Shown: positions 43,880-52,719, counted from the first letter of the stretch. The stretch is DNA of 64,000 bases from Streptomyces justiciae (GCF_015163075.1 NZ_JADDXU010000003.1:124001-188000); one strand, 5' to 3'. Program-made: numbers and translations. The notes: generated by a model not told the origin, from the letters alone.

Positions 43880-44701
43880 ATGTCTGAAAATGTGCCCTCC
43901 AGAGGTCTCGACCCGCAGGGCTACATCGAGCGCGAAGGCTCCCTCGCGCGCGTGCCGCACGCCTTCCGTCCCGTCGTCGCCATGGCACGGGACGGGCTGC
44001 TGGACGTCTTCGGGTCCCGGCTGCACAGCGCCTACCTCTACGGCTCGATCCCGCGCGGCACAGCGCGCGTGGGCCGCAGCGACCTCGATCTGCTGGTCGC
44101 CCTGCGCGAGGAACCCACGGACGCCGACCGGGACGCCGTACGGGCCCTCGGGGACGCGCTCGACAAGGAGTTCCCGGAGATCGACGGGGTCGGGACGCTG
44201 CTCTACAGCCGGGCGCGGCTCCTGAGCGAGCAGGAGACCTACGACCTCGGCTGGTTCGTGGCCTGTCTGTGCACCCCGCTGCTCGGTGACGACCTAGCCG
44301 AATACCTGCCGCGCTACCGCCCCGACGCGCTCCTGGCCCGCGAGACCAACGGGGACCTCGCCCTGCTGCTCCCCCGCTGGCGCGCCCGCGTCGAGGCCGC
44401 GGGCGACTCCGAGGAGGCCCTGCGCCCCCTCGTCCGTTTCATGTCCCGCCACCTCGTCCGCACCGGCTTCACCCTCGTCATGCCCCGCTGGAACGGCTGG
44501 ACGAGCGACCTGGGCGAGATGGCGGCGGCGTTCGGCACGTACTACCCCGAGCGGGCCGAGCAGCTCCGGGAGGCGGCCGTACGCGGCCACGAGCCGAGCG
44601 GGGACCGTGCCGTCCTGATGTCGTACGTCGACGATCTGGGCCCCTGGCTCGCGGACGAGTACGCGCGCGTGCACGGCGTGAAGGCACCTCGCCCCGACTA
44701 G
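43880..44701 (+). CDS. Nucleotidyltransferase-fold protein
   Basis: 273 aa. YLYGSIPRGTARVGRSDLDL is the pol-beta superfamily G-S-x(10-12)-D-x-D motif (catalytic Asp pair). The rest is helical, ending with an antibiotic-nucleotidyltransferase-like C-terminal domain (LVRFMSRHLVRTGFTLVMPR). This resembles aminoglycoside nucleotidyltransferases in architecture, but the substrate cannot be deduced. ATG start. Its stop lies 13 bp from the converging MBL gene stop. Confidence 0.82.
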   Translation: MSENVPSRGLDPQGYIEREGSLARVPHAFRPVVAMARDGLLDVFGSRLHSAYLYGSIPRGTARVGRSDLDLLVALREEPTDADRDAVRALGDALDKEFPEIDGVGTLLYSRARLLSEQETYDLGWFVACLCTPLLGDDLAEYLPRYRPDALLARETNGDLALLLPRWRARVEAAGDSEEALRPLVRFMSRHLVRTGFTLVMPRWNGWTSDLGEMAAAFGTYYPERAEQLREAAVRGHEPSGDRAVLMSYVDDLGPWLADEYARVHGVKAPRPD

Positions 44702-44713
44702 CCCCTTCCGGGG

Positions 44714-45544
44714 CTAGATGAGCCCGTGCTCCTCCAGGTAGTCCATCTGCGCCCGCACCGACAGCTCTGCCGCCGGCCACAGGGAGCGGTCCACGTCGGC
44801 GTAGACGTGGGCGACGACCTGGGACGGGGTCCGGTAGCCGTCCTCCACGGCCGTCTCCACCTGGGCGAGCCGGTGGGCGCGGTGGGCGAGGTAGAACTCC
44901 ACCGCCCCCTGGGCGTCCTCCAGGACGGGGCCGTGGCCGGGCAGGACCGTGTGGACGCCGTCGTCGACCGTGAGGGACCGCAGGCGGCGCAGGGAGTCCA
45001 GATAGTCGCCCAGGCGGCCGTCGGGGTGCGCCACGACCGTCGTACCGCGGCCCAGGATGGTGTCGCCGGTCAGGACGGCCTGATCGGCCGGGAGATGGAA
45101 GCACAGGGAGTCGGAGGTGTGGCCGGGCGTCGGGACGACCCTCAGCTCCAGGCCGCCGACCGTGACGACGTCCCCGGCCGCCAGCCCCTCGTCGCCCAGC
45201 CGCAGCGCCGGGTCCAGGGCACGCACGCGCGTGCCGGTCAGCTCGGCGAACCGGGCGGCGCCCTCGGCGTGGTCCGGGTGACCGTGGGTCAGCAGGGTGA
45301 GCGCGACGCGCTTGCCGGCCTTCTCGGCGGTGTCGACGACATGGCGCAGATGGCCCTCGTCCAGCGGTCCGGGGTCGACCACGACGGCCAGTTCGGAGTC
45401 GGGCTCGGCGAGGATCCAGGTGTTCGTGCCGTCCAGGGTCATCGCGGACGCGTTGGGCGCCAGCACGTTCACGGCTCGCGGGGTGGCGGGGCCGGAGAGG
45501 ACCCCGCCCCGTGGCTGGCCGGGAAGGGCTGCTGCGTCCGTCAT
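44714..45544 (-). CDS. MBL-fold metallohydrolase (LACTB2-like)
   Basis: 276 aa. Metal site THGHPDHAEG, then PTPGHTSDSLCFHL and LTGDTILGRGTTVV, ending VLPGHGPVLEDAQGA. These are the five MBL motifs in order with a C-terminal helical extension (SLWPAAELSVRAQMDYLEEH), as in LACTB2-type endoribonucleases/hydrolases. Two zinc ions are expected; substrate unknown. Downstream of the Nudix gene on the same strand (80 bp). Confidence 0.87.
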   Translation of the reverse strand: MTDAAALPGQPRGGVLSGPATPRAVNVLAPNASAMTLDGTNTWILAEPDSELAVVVDPGPLDEGHLRHVVDTAEKAGKRVALTLLTHGHPDHAEGAARFAELTGTRVRALDPALRLGDEGLAAGDVVTVGGLELRVVPTPGHTSDSLCFHLPADQAVLTGDTILGRGTTVVAHPDGRLGDYLDSLRRLRSLTVDDGVHTVLPGHGPVLEDAQGAVEFYLAHRAHRLAQVETAVEDGYRTPSQVVAHVYADVDRSLWPAAELSVRAQMDYLEEHGLI

Positions 45545-45554
45545 ACGAGGGCTC

Positions 45555-45619
45555 CTTGTGGCGGCGTGGACCGTGCCGTCATGCGGTCATGCCGTGGCTT
45601 CTTGTGGCGGCGTGGACCG
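45555..45619. repeat. Direct 19-bp repeat between the MBL and Nudix genes
   Basis: cttgtggcggcgtggaccg occurs at 45555-45573 and 45601-45619, a spacing of 46 bp, filling most of the 80-bp gap. A third degenerate gccgtgg lies between. Confidence 0.75.
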
Positions 45620-45624
45620 GCGCG

Positions 45625-46494
45625 TCACGCCGTGGCCCCACCGGTCGGGATGTGCTTGGTGAACTCCTCGTGCCCCGGCCAGGACAGGACAATCTCCTCA
45701 CCGTCCAGCCTGGCCCGCGCCAGGACCGGGGTCAGGTCGCGGCCGGGCGCCGCCGCGAGCGCCTCCGCAGCCGCCGAGTACCCGCTCAGCTGGCGCAGTG
45801 TCGCGATCGTGGGCGGCATCATCAGCAGCTCGCCCTTGTCGTACGCCGAGGCCGCGTCCGCCGGTGCGATCCACACCGTGCGGTCCGCCTCCGTGGAGGC
45901 GTTGCGGGTGCGCTGGCCGGCGGGCAGGGCCGCGACGAAGAACCAGGTGTCGTAGCGGCGGGACTCGAACTCGGGGGTGATCCAGCGCGTCCACGCCCCC
46001 AGCAGGTCCGAGCGCAGGACCAGGCCGCGGCGCTCCAGGAACTCGGCGAACGACAGGTCCCGGGCGACCAGGGCCTCGCGGTCGGCCTCCCAGTCCGCGC
46101 CGGTGGTGTCGCCGACGACCGAGTCGGGGGTCGGACCGGCGAGAAGGACGCCTGCCTCCTCGTACGTCTCGCGGACGGCCGCGCAGACGATCGCCTGGGC
46201 CTCGGTCTCCGTGACGGCGAGCCTGCGTGACCACCACGCGCGCGTGGGGCCCGCCCAGCGGATCTGGTGGTCGTCGTCGCGCGGGTCGACGCCGCCGCCC
46301 GGATACGCGTACGCGCCTCCGGCGAAGGCCATGGAGGCGCGTCTGCGCAGCATGTGCACGGCGGGACCGGCGGCGGTGTCCTTCAGGAGCATGACCGTGG
46401 CCGCGCGCTTGGGGACGACCGGGGTGAGGGTGCCCTCCGCGAGCGCACGGATGCGTTCCGGCCAGTCCTGCGGAAACCACTGCCCATTCGCCAT
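45625..46494 (-). CDS. Nudix hydrolase, NUDT19-like
   Basis: 289 aa. The motif order HMLRRRASMAFAGGAYAYPG, GGVDPRDDD, then AAVRETYEEAGVLLAG with a long insert inside the Nudix box is typical of the NUDT7/NUDT19 CoA-type subgroup. LVARDLSFAEFLERRGLVL and PEFESRRYDTWFFVAALPAG follow. It probably hydrolyses a CoA or acyl-CoA diphosphate. ATG start. RidA is 65 bp upstream on the same strand. Confidence 0.87.
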   Translation of the reverse strand: MANGQWFPQDWPERIRALAEGTLTPVVPKRAATVMLLKDTAAGPAVHMLRRRASMAFAGGAYAYPGGGVDPRDDDHQIRWAGPTRAWWSRRLAVTETEAQAIVCAAVRETYEEAGVLLAGPTPDSVVGDTTGADWEADREALVARDLSFAEFLERRGLVLRSDLLGAWTRWITPEFESRRYDTWFFVAALPAGQRTRNASTEADRTVWIAPADAASAYDKGELLMMPPTIATLRQLSGYSAAAEALAAAPGRDLTPVLARARLDGEEIVLSWPGHEEFTKHIPTGGATA

Positions 46495-46559
46495 GGGCGG
46501 AGGCTATCCCGTGGTGCGCGAATGTTCGAGAGGTGATCGGTGGTGCCGCCACCCATCGG

Positions 46560-47027
46560 CTACTCGCCGGTCAGCTCCACCTGGACCTCGACCTCCACCG
46601 GCGCGTCCAGCGGCAGCACCGCCACGCCCACGGCGCTGCGCGCGTGCACGCCCTTGTCGCCGAGGACCTCGCCGAGCAGCTCGCTGGCACCGTTGATCAC
46701 GCCGGGCTGGCCGGTGAAGTCCGCGGCCGAGGCCACGAACCCGACGACCTTCACCACGCGCGCGACCCGGTCCAGGTCACCGGCGACGGACTTGACGGCC
46801 GCCAGCGCGTTCAGGGCGCAGATGCGGGCCAGGTCCTTGGCCTCCTCCGCGGTGACCTCGGCGCCCACCTTGCCGGTGACGGGGAGCTTGCCCTCCACCA
46901 TGGGGAGCTGGCCGGAGGTGTACACGTACACGCCCGACTGCACGGCAGGCTGGTACGCGGCCAGCGGAGGCACGACCTCCGGGAGCGTCAGACCGAGTTC
47001 GGCGATCTTCGCCTCGACCGCGCTCAC
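46560..47027 (-). CDS. ridA: RidA-family enamine/imine deaminase
   Basis: 155 aa. SGVYVYTSGQLPMVEGKLPV begins the conserved core; ICALNALAAVKSVAGDLDRV is typical, as is the late SAVGVAVLPLDAPVEVEVQV. It may hydrolyse reactive 2-aminoacrylate; some family members differ in the active-site Arg, which here is not in the usual place (ARSAVGVAVL). GTG start with GGGAGAAGGC upstream. It overlaps the DUF4177 stop by 4 bp. Confidence 0.88.
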   Translation of the reverse strand: MSAVEAKIAELGLTLPEVVPPLAAYQPAVQSGVYVYTSGQLPMVEGKLPVTGKVGAEVTAEEAKDLARICALNALAAVKSVAGDLDRVARVVKVVGFVASAADFTGQPGVINGASELLGEVLGDKGVHARSAVGVAVLPLDAPVEVEVQVELTGE

Positions 47028-47182
47028 GCCTTCTCCCGCTTGAGGTAGGCCACCAGCTGCTCGGGGTTGTTCGGCCCGGGCACGACCTGGACGAGCTCCC
47101 AGCCGTCCTCGCCCCAGGTGTCCAGAATCTGCTTCGTCGCGTGCACGAGCAGCGGCACAGTCGCGTATTCCCACTTGGTCAT
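47024..47182 (-). CDS. DUF4177 domain protein
   Basis: 52 aa. MTKWEYATVPLLVHATKQIL, then DTWGEDGWELVQVVPGPN and LVAYLKREKA. WEYATVPL...GWELV is the DUF4177 signature. Its function is unknown. ATG start. The last 4 bp overlap RidA's GTG. It is divergent from the ArsA-like gene, with 95 bp between the starts. Confidence 0.85.
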   Translation of the reverse strand: MTKWEYATVPLLVHATKQILDTWGEDGWELVQVVPGPNNPEQLVAYLKREKA

Positions 47183-47225
47183 GTGGCCGACTTTAGCCGC
47201 TGCTCCCGCACCGGCTCCGCCCGCC

Positions 47226-47234
47226 TTATCCACA
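47226..47234 (+). other. Perfect DnaA-box-like 9-mer
   Basis: ttatccaca, identical to the consensus DnaA box, in the 95-bp gap between DUF4177 and the first ArsA-like gene. A single box; it could be chance. Confidence 0.35.
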
Positions 47235-47243
47235 GCCTGCCGC

Positions 47244-47277
47244 TTGACGCGCACACGGAGTGGTTACGCTCGAATAC
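47244..47277 (+). promoter_or_regulatory. Candidate promoter of a leaderless ArsA-like gene
   Basis: ttgacg at 47244-47249 and tacgct at 47265-47270 are separated by 15 bp. Initiation 7-8 bp after the -10 box would fall at 47277-47278, which is the GTG start codon. No Shine-Dalgarno precedes the GTG. Confidence 0.55.
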
Positions 47278-48255
47278 GTGAGCAGGCTCCAGGTCGTCAG
47301 CGGCAAGGGCGGAACCGGTAAGACCACGGTGGCCGCAGCCCTCGCGCTGGCCCTGGCCGACGAGGGGAAGCGCACGCTTCTCGTCGAGGTCGAGGGCCGG
47401 CAGGGCATCGCACAGCTCTTCGAGACGGAGGCATTGCCCTATGAGGAACGGAAGATCGCGGTAGCTCCCGGCGGCGGGGAGGTGTACGCCCTCGCCATCG
47501 ACCCCGAACTGGCCCTTCTGGACTACCTCCAGATGTTCTACAAACTCGGCGGCGCGGGCCGCGCCCTGAAGAAGCTCGGCGCCATCGACTTCGCCACCAC
47601 CATCGCGCCCGGCCTCAGGGACGTGCTCCTGACCGGCAAGGCGTGCGAGGCGGTGCGCCGCAAGGAGAAGTCCGGGCGGTTCGCCTACGACTACGTCGTG
47701 ATGGACGCGCCGCCCACCGGGCGCATCACGCGCTTCCTCAACGTGAACGACGAGGTGGCGGGGCTCGCCAAGATAGGGCCCATACACAATCAGGCGCAGG
47801 CCGTGATGCGGGTGCTCAAGTCGCCGGAGACGGCCGTGCACCTGGTGACGCTCCTGGAGGAGATGCCCGTCCAGGAGACCGCGGACGGCATCGCCGAACT
47901 GCGGGCGGCGAAGCTGCCGGTGGGCCAGGTCATCGTGAACATGGTGCGCCCGGAGGTGTTGGACGCGGCCGAGCTGGAACTCGTACGCGGCACGGCTCGT
48001 TCTTCCTTCGCGCAGTCGCTGTCCGCCGCGGGGCTCGGCGGGGCGCGGCGCGGCGGGCATGCCGAGCGGCTGGTGGACCCGCTCCTCGCGCAGGCCGAGG
48101 AGTACGCCGAGCGGTACGCGCTGGAGCACGAACAGCGCGCGGTCCTCGGCGAACTGGGCCTCCCGCTGCATGAACTGCCGCTGCTCGCCGAGGGCATGGA
48201 CCTGGCGGGGTTGTACGAACTGGCCACGGAACTGCGGAAGCAGGGGATGTCATGA
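47278..48255 (+). CDS. ArsA/TRC40-like P-loop ATPase, first of a pair
   Basis: 325 aa. QVVSGKGGTGKTTVAAALAL is the A-type P-loop. YVVMDAPPTGRITRFLNVND is switch II-like, and LLVEVEGRQGIAQLFETEAL switch I. It resembles ArsA/Get3 half-domains but has no CxxC or Get3 tail-anchor groove that I can identify. Two adjacent ArsA-like genes beside wblA are usual in Streptomyces. It overlaps the second gene by 4 bp. GTG start, probably leaderless. Confidence 0.87.
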   Translation: MSRLQVVSGKGGTGKTTVAAALALALADEGKRTLLVEVEGRQGIAQLFETEALPYEERKIAVAPGGGEVYALAIDPELALLDYLQMFYKLGGAGRALKKLGAIDFATTIAPGLRDVLLTGKACEAVRRKEKSGRFAYDYVVMDAPPTGRITRFLNVNDEVAGLAKIGPIHNQAQAVMRVLKSPETAVHLVTLLEEMPVQETADGIAELRAAKLPVGQVIVNMVRPEVLDAAELELVRGTARSSFAQSLSAAGLGGARRGGHAERLVDPLLAQAEEYAERYALEHEQRAVLGELGLPLHELPLLAEGMDLAGLYELATELRKQGMS

Positions 48256-49559
48256 GCCCGGACGCCGAGCGGCAGCACCGCCTCTCCCCCGCGCGCGTGC
48301 TCGATCTCGACCCCCTGCTCGACGATCCGGGGACCCGCATCGTGGTGTGCTGCGGCTCGGGCGGGGTCGGCAAGACCACGACCGCCGCGGCGCTCGGGCT
48401 GCGGGCCGCCGAGCGGGGCCGCAAGGTGGTCGTGCTGACCATCGACCCGGCCCGCCGGCTCGCCCAGTCCATGGGCATCGACTCCCTCGACAACACCCCG
48501 CGCCGCGTGAAGGGCGTCGAGGGCGCCGGCGAGCTGCACGCGATGATGCTCGACATGAAGCGCACCTTCGACGAGATCGTCGAGGCGCACGCGGACCCCG
48601 AGCGGGCCTCCGCGATCCTGGGCAACCCCTTCTACCAGTCGCTCTCTGCGGGCTTCGCGGGCACGCAGGAGTACATGGCGATGGAGAAGCTGGGGCAGCT
48701 GCGGGCGCGGGACGAGTGGGACCTGATCGTCGTCGACACCCCGCCGTCCCGGTCCGCGCTGGACTTCCTGGACGCGCCCAAGCGGCTGGGGTCCTTCCTC
48801 GACGGCCGGCTGATCCGGCTGCTCACCGCCCCGGCCAAACTGGGCGGCCGCGCGGGGATGAAGTTCCTCAACGTCGGGATGTCGATGATGACCGGCACCC
48901 TCGGCAAGCTGCTGGGGGGCCAGCTCCTCAAGGACGTCCAGACGTTCGTCTCCGCGATGGACACCACCTTCGGCGGCTTCCGCACGCGCGCGGACGCCAC
49001 GTACAAGCTGCTCCAGGCGCCCGGGACCGCCTTCCTGGTGGTCGCCGCGCCCGAGCGGGACGCGCTGCGCGAGGCCGCCTACTTCGTGGAGCGCCTCGCG
49101 GCGGAGGACATGCCGCTCGCGGGGCTGGTGCTCAACCGGGTCCACGGCAGCGGCGCCGCCCGGCTGTCGGCCGAGCGGGCACTCGCCGCCGCGGAGGATC
49201 TCGACCTCGTGGGCGACCGCGCCGCGGAAAATCTTGAAGAGTCCCGCATTGTCGATCAGGAGGACGGGAAAGCTGGAGTTCGTAACTCTCCCGACACAGA
49301 CGGCAGTTCAGGTTCCCCCACCTCGAACCGGACCGTCCCACAACTCACCGCAGGCCTGCTGAGGCTGCATGCCGAGCGTATGCAGCTGCTCTCCCGCGAG
49401 CAGCGCACGCGCGACCGCTTCACCGCGCTCCACCCCGAGGTGGCGGTGGCAGAGGTGGCCGCGCTGCCCGGCGACGTCCATGACCTCGCGGGGCTGCGTG
49501 ACATCGGGGCGCGGCTCGCGGCCGGCCGGCCGGAGCTGCCCGAGACGGCGGAGGAATGA
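48252..49559 (+). CDS. ArsA/TRC40-like P-loop ATPase, second of a pair
   Basis: 435 aa. VVCCGSGGVGKTTTAAALGL P-loop; VVLTIDPARRLAQSMGIDSL; WDLIVVDTPPSRSALDFLDA. Residues about 323-365 (DRAAENLEESRIVDQEDGKA...NSPDTDGSSGSPTS) are a polar insertion with visibly lower GC and ordinary codon thirds, splitting the C-terminal part. With the upstream ATPase it could form a heterodimer analogous to the two halves of ArsA. The stop codon lies inside a 27-bp duplication. Confidence 0.87.
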   Translation: MSPDAERQHRLSPARVLDLDPLLDDPGTRIVVCCGSGGVGKTTTAAALGLRAAERGRKVVVLTIDPARRLAQSMGIDSLDNTPRRVKGVEGAGELHAMMLDMKRTFDEIVEAHADPERASAILGNPFYQSLSAGFAGTQEYMAMEKLGQLRARDEWDLIVVDTPPSRSALDFLDAPKRLGSFLDGRLIRLLTAPAKLGGRAGMKFLNVGMSMMTGTLGKLLGGQLLKDVQTFVSAMDTTFGGFRTRADATYKLLQAPGTAFLVVAAPERDALREAAYFVERLAAEDMPLAGLVLNRVHGSGAARLSAERALAAAEDLDLVGDRAAENLEESRIVDQEDGKAGVRNSPDTDGSSGSPTSNRTVPQLTAGLLRLHAERMQLLSREQRTRDRFTALHPEVAVAEVAALPGDVHDLAGLRDIGARLAAGRPELPETAEE

Positions 49560-49600
49560 CCCCGAAGGGCCCCGGCGGAGGAATGACCCCGAAGGGCCCC
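49547..49600. repeat. 27-bp tandem duplication spanning the stop codon
   Basis: Two exact, adjacent 27-bp copies (49547-49573 and 49574-49600), each beginning ggcggaggaatgacc. The TGA of the ArsA-like gene is in copy one and a second TGA in copy two. Confidence 0.9.
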
Positions 49601-49622
49601 GGGGGGCGATGCCCCCGAGGGG
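49597..49622. terminator. Hairpin between convergent ArsA-like and wblA genes
   Basis: cccc (49597-49600), then ggggc-gat-gcccc (49603-49615), and gggg (49619-49622) give a two-part stem. Placed tail-to-tail with wblA, it may serve both transcripts. Confidence 0.5.
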
Positions 49623-49623
49623 C

Positions 49624-49962
49624 TCAGCCCACCGCCGCGTAGTTCTCGTAGACCTCGTCGTCGTCGAGGGGCAGGATGCCGGCCCCTCGCTCGTACTCCA
49701 CTCGCGCTGTCTCGAGAAGCCGGCGCCAGGAAGTGACCGTTGGCCGCCTGCGCAGCAGTGCGCGGCGCTCCCGCTCCGTCATGCCTCCCCACACGCCGAA
49801 CTCGACGCGGTTGTCGAGCGCATCGGCCAGGCACTCGGTCCGCACCGGGCATCCGGTGCACACCGCCTTGGCCCTGTTCTGCGCTGCTCCTTGAACGAAC
49901 AGTTCATCCGGATCGGTAGTGCGGCAGGCCGCCTGCGCACTCCAGTCGGTTACCCAGCCCAT
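49624..49962 (-). CDS. wblA: WhiB-like regulator WblA
   Basis: 112 aa, matching the S. coelicolor length. Fe-S cysteines C13, C35, C38 and C44 (ACRTTD, VCTGCPVRTEC) and the GVWGG turn (56-60). It is a redox/NO-sensitive transcription factor; in Streptomyces it is needed for the switch from aerial hyphae to spores and represses antibiotic pathways. The start is the ATG before GWVTDW; an in-frame GTG at 50019 would give a 131-aa form. It is tail-to-tail with the ArsA-like pair and divergent from the penicillin-binding protein. Confidence 0.95.
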   Translation of the reverse strand: MGWVTDWSAQAACRTTDPDELFVQGAAQNRAKAVCTGCPVRTECLADALDNRVEFGVWGGMTERERRALLRRRPTVTSWRRLLETARVEYERGAGILPLDDDEVYENYAAVG

Positions 49963-50436
49963 ACCGGCGCCGTCCTCTCCCGAATCGAGGCTCCCCCACG
50001 GCGGCAGCGGCATATTCACCGCCGCCAGTTGAGGACGTTACGGAAGGTGGGCACAGCGCAACACCCCCTTCGGGCCCAATCTTGAATGGCCCGAACGGAC
50101 TATGCGTAAGCGGCAGATCACCCGGGGGAGTGAGCCCGCGACATGCGTGATCATCCCGGCAAAGCGGGACAGTTCTGTTGAGTCACAACGGGCACCAGGT
50201 GACACACAAGGCGGATTCGGACACGCCCCCACCAGAAAGTCGGGGAACCTCCGGAACGATTCGGGGTCGCCGGACGTATTGATACGTGGCCGCACTGCTG
50301 TGACAGTTGAGAGCAGCTTAGGCCAAGGCCTGCGCGCGTGTCCGGCGAATGAGAAGGTAGGCGCTCTCTTTGCCATGCGCTCGAAACGGCCTGTGCACTT
50401 CGTCGAACGCTCATGAGTACGGATTAGGCTGCCCCC
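49963..50436. other. Long divergent region between wblA and the PBP
   Basis: 474 bp without a gene. It is lower in GC than the neighbours. An outward inverted repeat gtcac (50182-50186) ... gtgac (50199-50203) is visible. A developmental gene with such a leader may carry several regulator sites, but none can be named with confidence. Confidence 0.55.
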
Positions 50437-52719
50437 ATGTCGAAGAAGCGCTCCGGTGGTGGTCTCTCCGCCACCCAGCAGGCCGCCAAGTTCCTAGGTG
50501 TCAGCGTGCTCTCGGGCGCGGTGCTGGCCGGCATCGCCCTGCCCGCCGTCGGCGCGCTCGGACTCGCGGCCAAGGGATCGGTCGAGAGCTTCGACGAACT
50601 CCCGGCCAACCTGAAGACGCCACCACTGAGCCAGCGCACCACGATCCTCGACGCCAAGGGCGGCACCATCGCCACCGTCTACTCCCGTGACCGCACGGTG
50701 GTCGAGCTCAAGGACATCTCGCCGTACATGCAGAAGGCGATCGTCGCAATCGAGGACTCGCGCTTCTACCAGCACGGCGCGGTGGACCTGAAGGGCGTGC
50801 TGCGCGCCCTCAACCAGAATGCCCAGAGCGGCGGGGTGGCCCAGGGCGCGTCCACCCTCACCCAGCAGTACGTGAAGAACGTCTTCGTGGAGGAGGCGGG
50901 CGACGACCCCACCAAGGTCGCCCAGGCCACCCAGCAGACCATCGGCCGCAAGATCCGCGAACTGAAGTACGCGATCCAGGTCGAGGAGGAGCTGGGCAAG
51001 AAGAAGATCCTCGAGAACTACCTGAACATCACGTTCTTCGGCCAGCAGGCGTACGGCGTCGAGGCCGCCGCCCAGCGCTACTTCTCCACGTCCGCCAAGG
51101 ACCTCACCCTCGCCCAGTCGGCGCTGCTCGCCGGCATCGTCCAGTCACCGAGCCGGTACGACCCGGTCAACGACGAGGCGGAGGCCACCAAGCGCCGCAA
51201 CGTGGTGCTCCAGCGCATGGCCGAGGTCGGCGACATCTCACGGGCCGAGGCCGCCAAGGCGCAGAAGGAGAAGCTGGGCCTGAAGGTCAGCCAGCCCAAG
51301 AACGGCTGCATCACGGCCGTGAAGGGCGCGAGCTTCTTCTGCAAGTACGTCGAGGCCGTCTTCAAGAGCGACCCGGTCTTCGGCAAGACCAAGGAGGAGC
51401 GCGCCAAGATCTGGAACCAGGGCGGCCTGACGATCAAGACCACCCTCGATCCGCAGGCGCAGGACTCGGTCCAGGCCTCGCTCAAGGAGCACGTCTACAA
51501 GTCGGACAAGGTCGCAGCCGCGGCCACCCTCGTCGAGCCCGGCACCGGCAAGATCGTCGGCATGGGCCAGTCGAAGCCGTTCGGCTACGGCAAGAACGAG
51601 ACCGAGATCAACTACTCGGTGAACTACAGCATGGGCGGCTCCAACTTCGGCTTCCCGACCGGTTCGACGTTCAAGCCGTTCGTCGCGGCGGCCGCGCTGG
51701 AGGAGGGCCGGCCGGCCGACCAGGAGTACTCGTCGCCGTACCAGATGGAGTACCCGAGCCCCGTCCAGACCTGCGACAGCAAGCCATGGGTCAACACCAG
51801 GGGCGAGAAGCTGGAGAACGAGTCGGAGTCGGAGAAGGGCCCCTACCGCCTGCGCAAGGCGATGGAGCTGTCGGTCAACACCTACTTCGTGCAGATGATC
51901 TCCGACATCGGCCTGTGCCCGGTGGTCAACATGACCAACAAGCTCCAGGTCGTGCAGGGCAACGGCGACAAGCTCCCCGAGGTCCCGGCCATCGCGCTGG
52001 GCTCGAAGGGCATCTCCCCGCTGACGATGGCGACCGCGTACGCCGCCTTCGCCGCCCGCGGCATGTACTGCACGCCGGTCGCCATCGAGTCGATCACCCA
52101 GAAGGTCGGCCAGCAGCAGAAGTCGCTCGAGGTCCCCAAGTCGACCTGCTCGCGCGCGATGTCCGAGACGACCGCGGACACCATCAACCAGCTCCTCAAG
52201 GGCGTGGTCGACTCCGGCACCGGCAAGACGGCGGGCCTGTCCGACCGCGACAACGCCGGTAAGACGGGTACGACGGACTCCCGCAAGAACGCCTGGTTCG
52301 TGGGCTACACGCCGAACCTCTCGGGCGCGGTCTGGGTCGGCAGCGCCTCCCAGAAGGTCGAGATGAAGAACATCTACATCGGCGGCGAGTACAACTCGCT
52401 CGTCTACGGTGGCCAGGTCCCGGGCCCGATCTGGAAGGACGCCATGACCGGCGCCCTCGCGGGCAAGGACGCGCCGGGGTTCAACTTCGTCGACATCCCG
52501 GAGGACAACCCGGACCGCGGTGACGGCGACGGGAACGGGAACGGCAATGGGAACGGCAACGGCAATGGCAACGGCGACGGGGACAACGGAGACGGCAACG
52601 GCAACAACGGCGGCACCGGCGACGGCGGCACCGACGGGGGCACCTTCCCGACGCCGACGTTCTCGATCCCGGAGAACCTGTTTCAGGGGAACAATGGGAA
52701 TGGGGGGCGGAATGGCTGA
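50437..52719 (+). CDS. Bifunctional penicillin-binding protein (class A)
   Basis: 760 aa. One N-terminal membrane helix (VSVLSGAVLAGIALPAVGAL). A GT51 glycosyltransferase with catalytic E106 in VAIEDSRFYQHGAVD and ASTLTQQYVKN follows. The transpeptidase has S410-T-F-K413 (GFPTGSTFKPF), S479-V-N481, and K609-T-G-T612. The tail is a 60-residue Gly/Asn/Asp repeat (GNGNGNGNGDGDNGDGNG). It polymerises and cross-links peptidoglycan. ATG at 50437. A 24-bp hairpin follows the stop. Confidence 0.93.
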   Translation: MSKKRSGGGLSATQQAAKFLGVSVLSGAVLAGIALPAVGALGLAAKGSVESFDELPANLKTPPLSQRTTILDAKGGTIATVYSRDRTVVELKDISPYMQKAIVAIEDSRFYQHGAVDLKGVLRALNQNAQSGGVAQGASTLTQQYVKNVFVEEAGDDPTKVAQATQQTIGRKIRELKYAIQVEEELGKKKILENYLNITFFGQQAYGVEAAAQRYFSTSAKDLTLAQSALLAGIVQSPSRYDPVNDEAEATKRRNVVLQRMAEVGDISRAEAAKAQKEKLGLKVSQPKNGCITAVKGASFFCKYVEAVFKSDPVFGKTKEERAKIWNQGGLTIKTTLDPQAQDSVQASLKEHVYKSDKVAAAATLVEPGTGKIVGMGQSKPFGYGKNETEINYSVNYSMGGSNFGFPTGSTFKPFVAAAALEEGRPADQEYSSPYQMEYPSPVQTCDSKPWVNTRGEKLENESESEKGPYRLRKAMELSVNTYFVQMISDIGLCPVVNMTNKLQVVQGNGDKLPEVPAIALGSKGISPLTMATAYAAFAARGMYCTPVAIESITQKVGQQQKSLEVPKSTCSRAMSETTADTINQLLKGVVDSGTGKTAGLSDRDNAGKTGTTDSRKNAWFVGYTPNLSGAVWVGSASQKVEMKNIYIGGEYNSLVYGGQVPGPIWKDAMTGALAGKDAPGFNFVDIPEDNPDRGDGDGNGNGNGNGNGNGNGDGDNGDGNGNNGGTGDGGTDGGTFPTPTFSIPENLFQGNNGNGGRNG

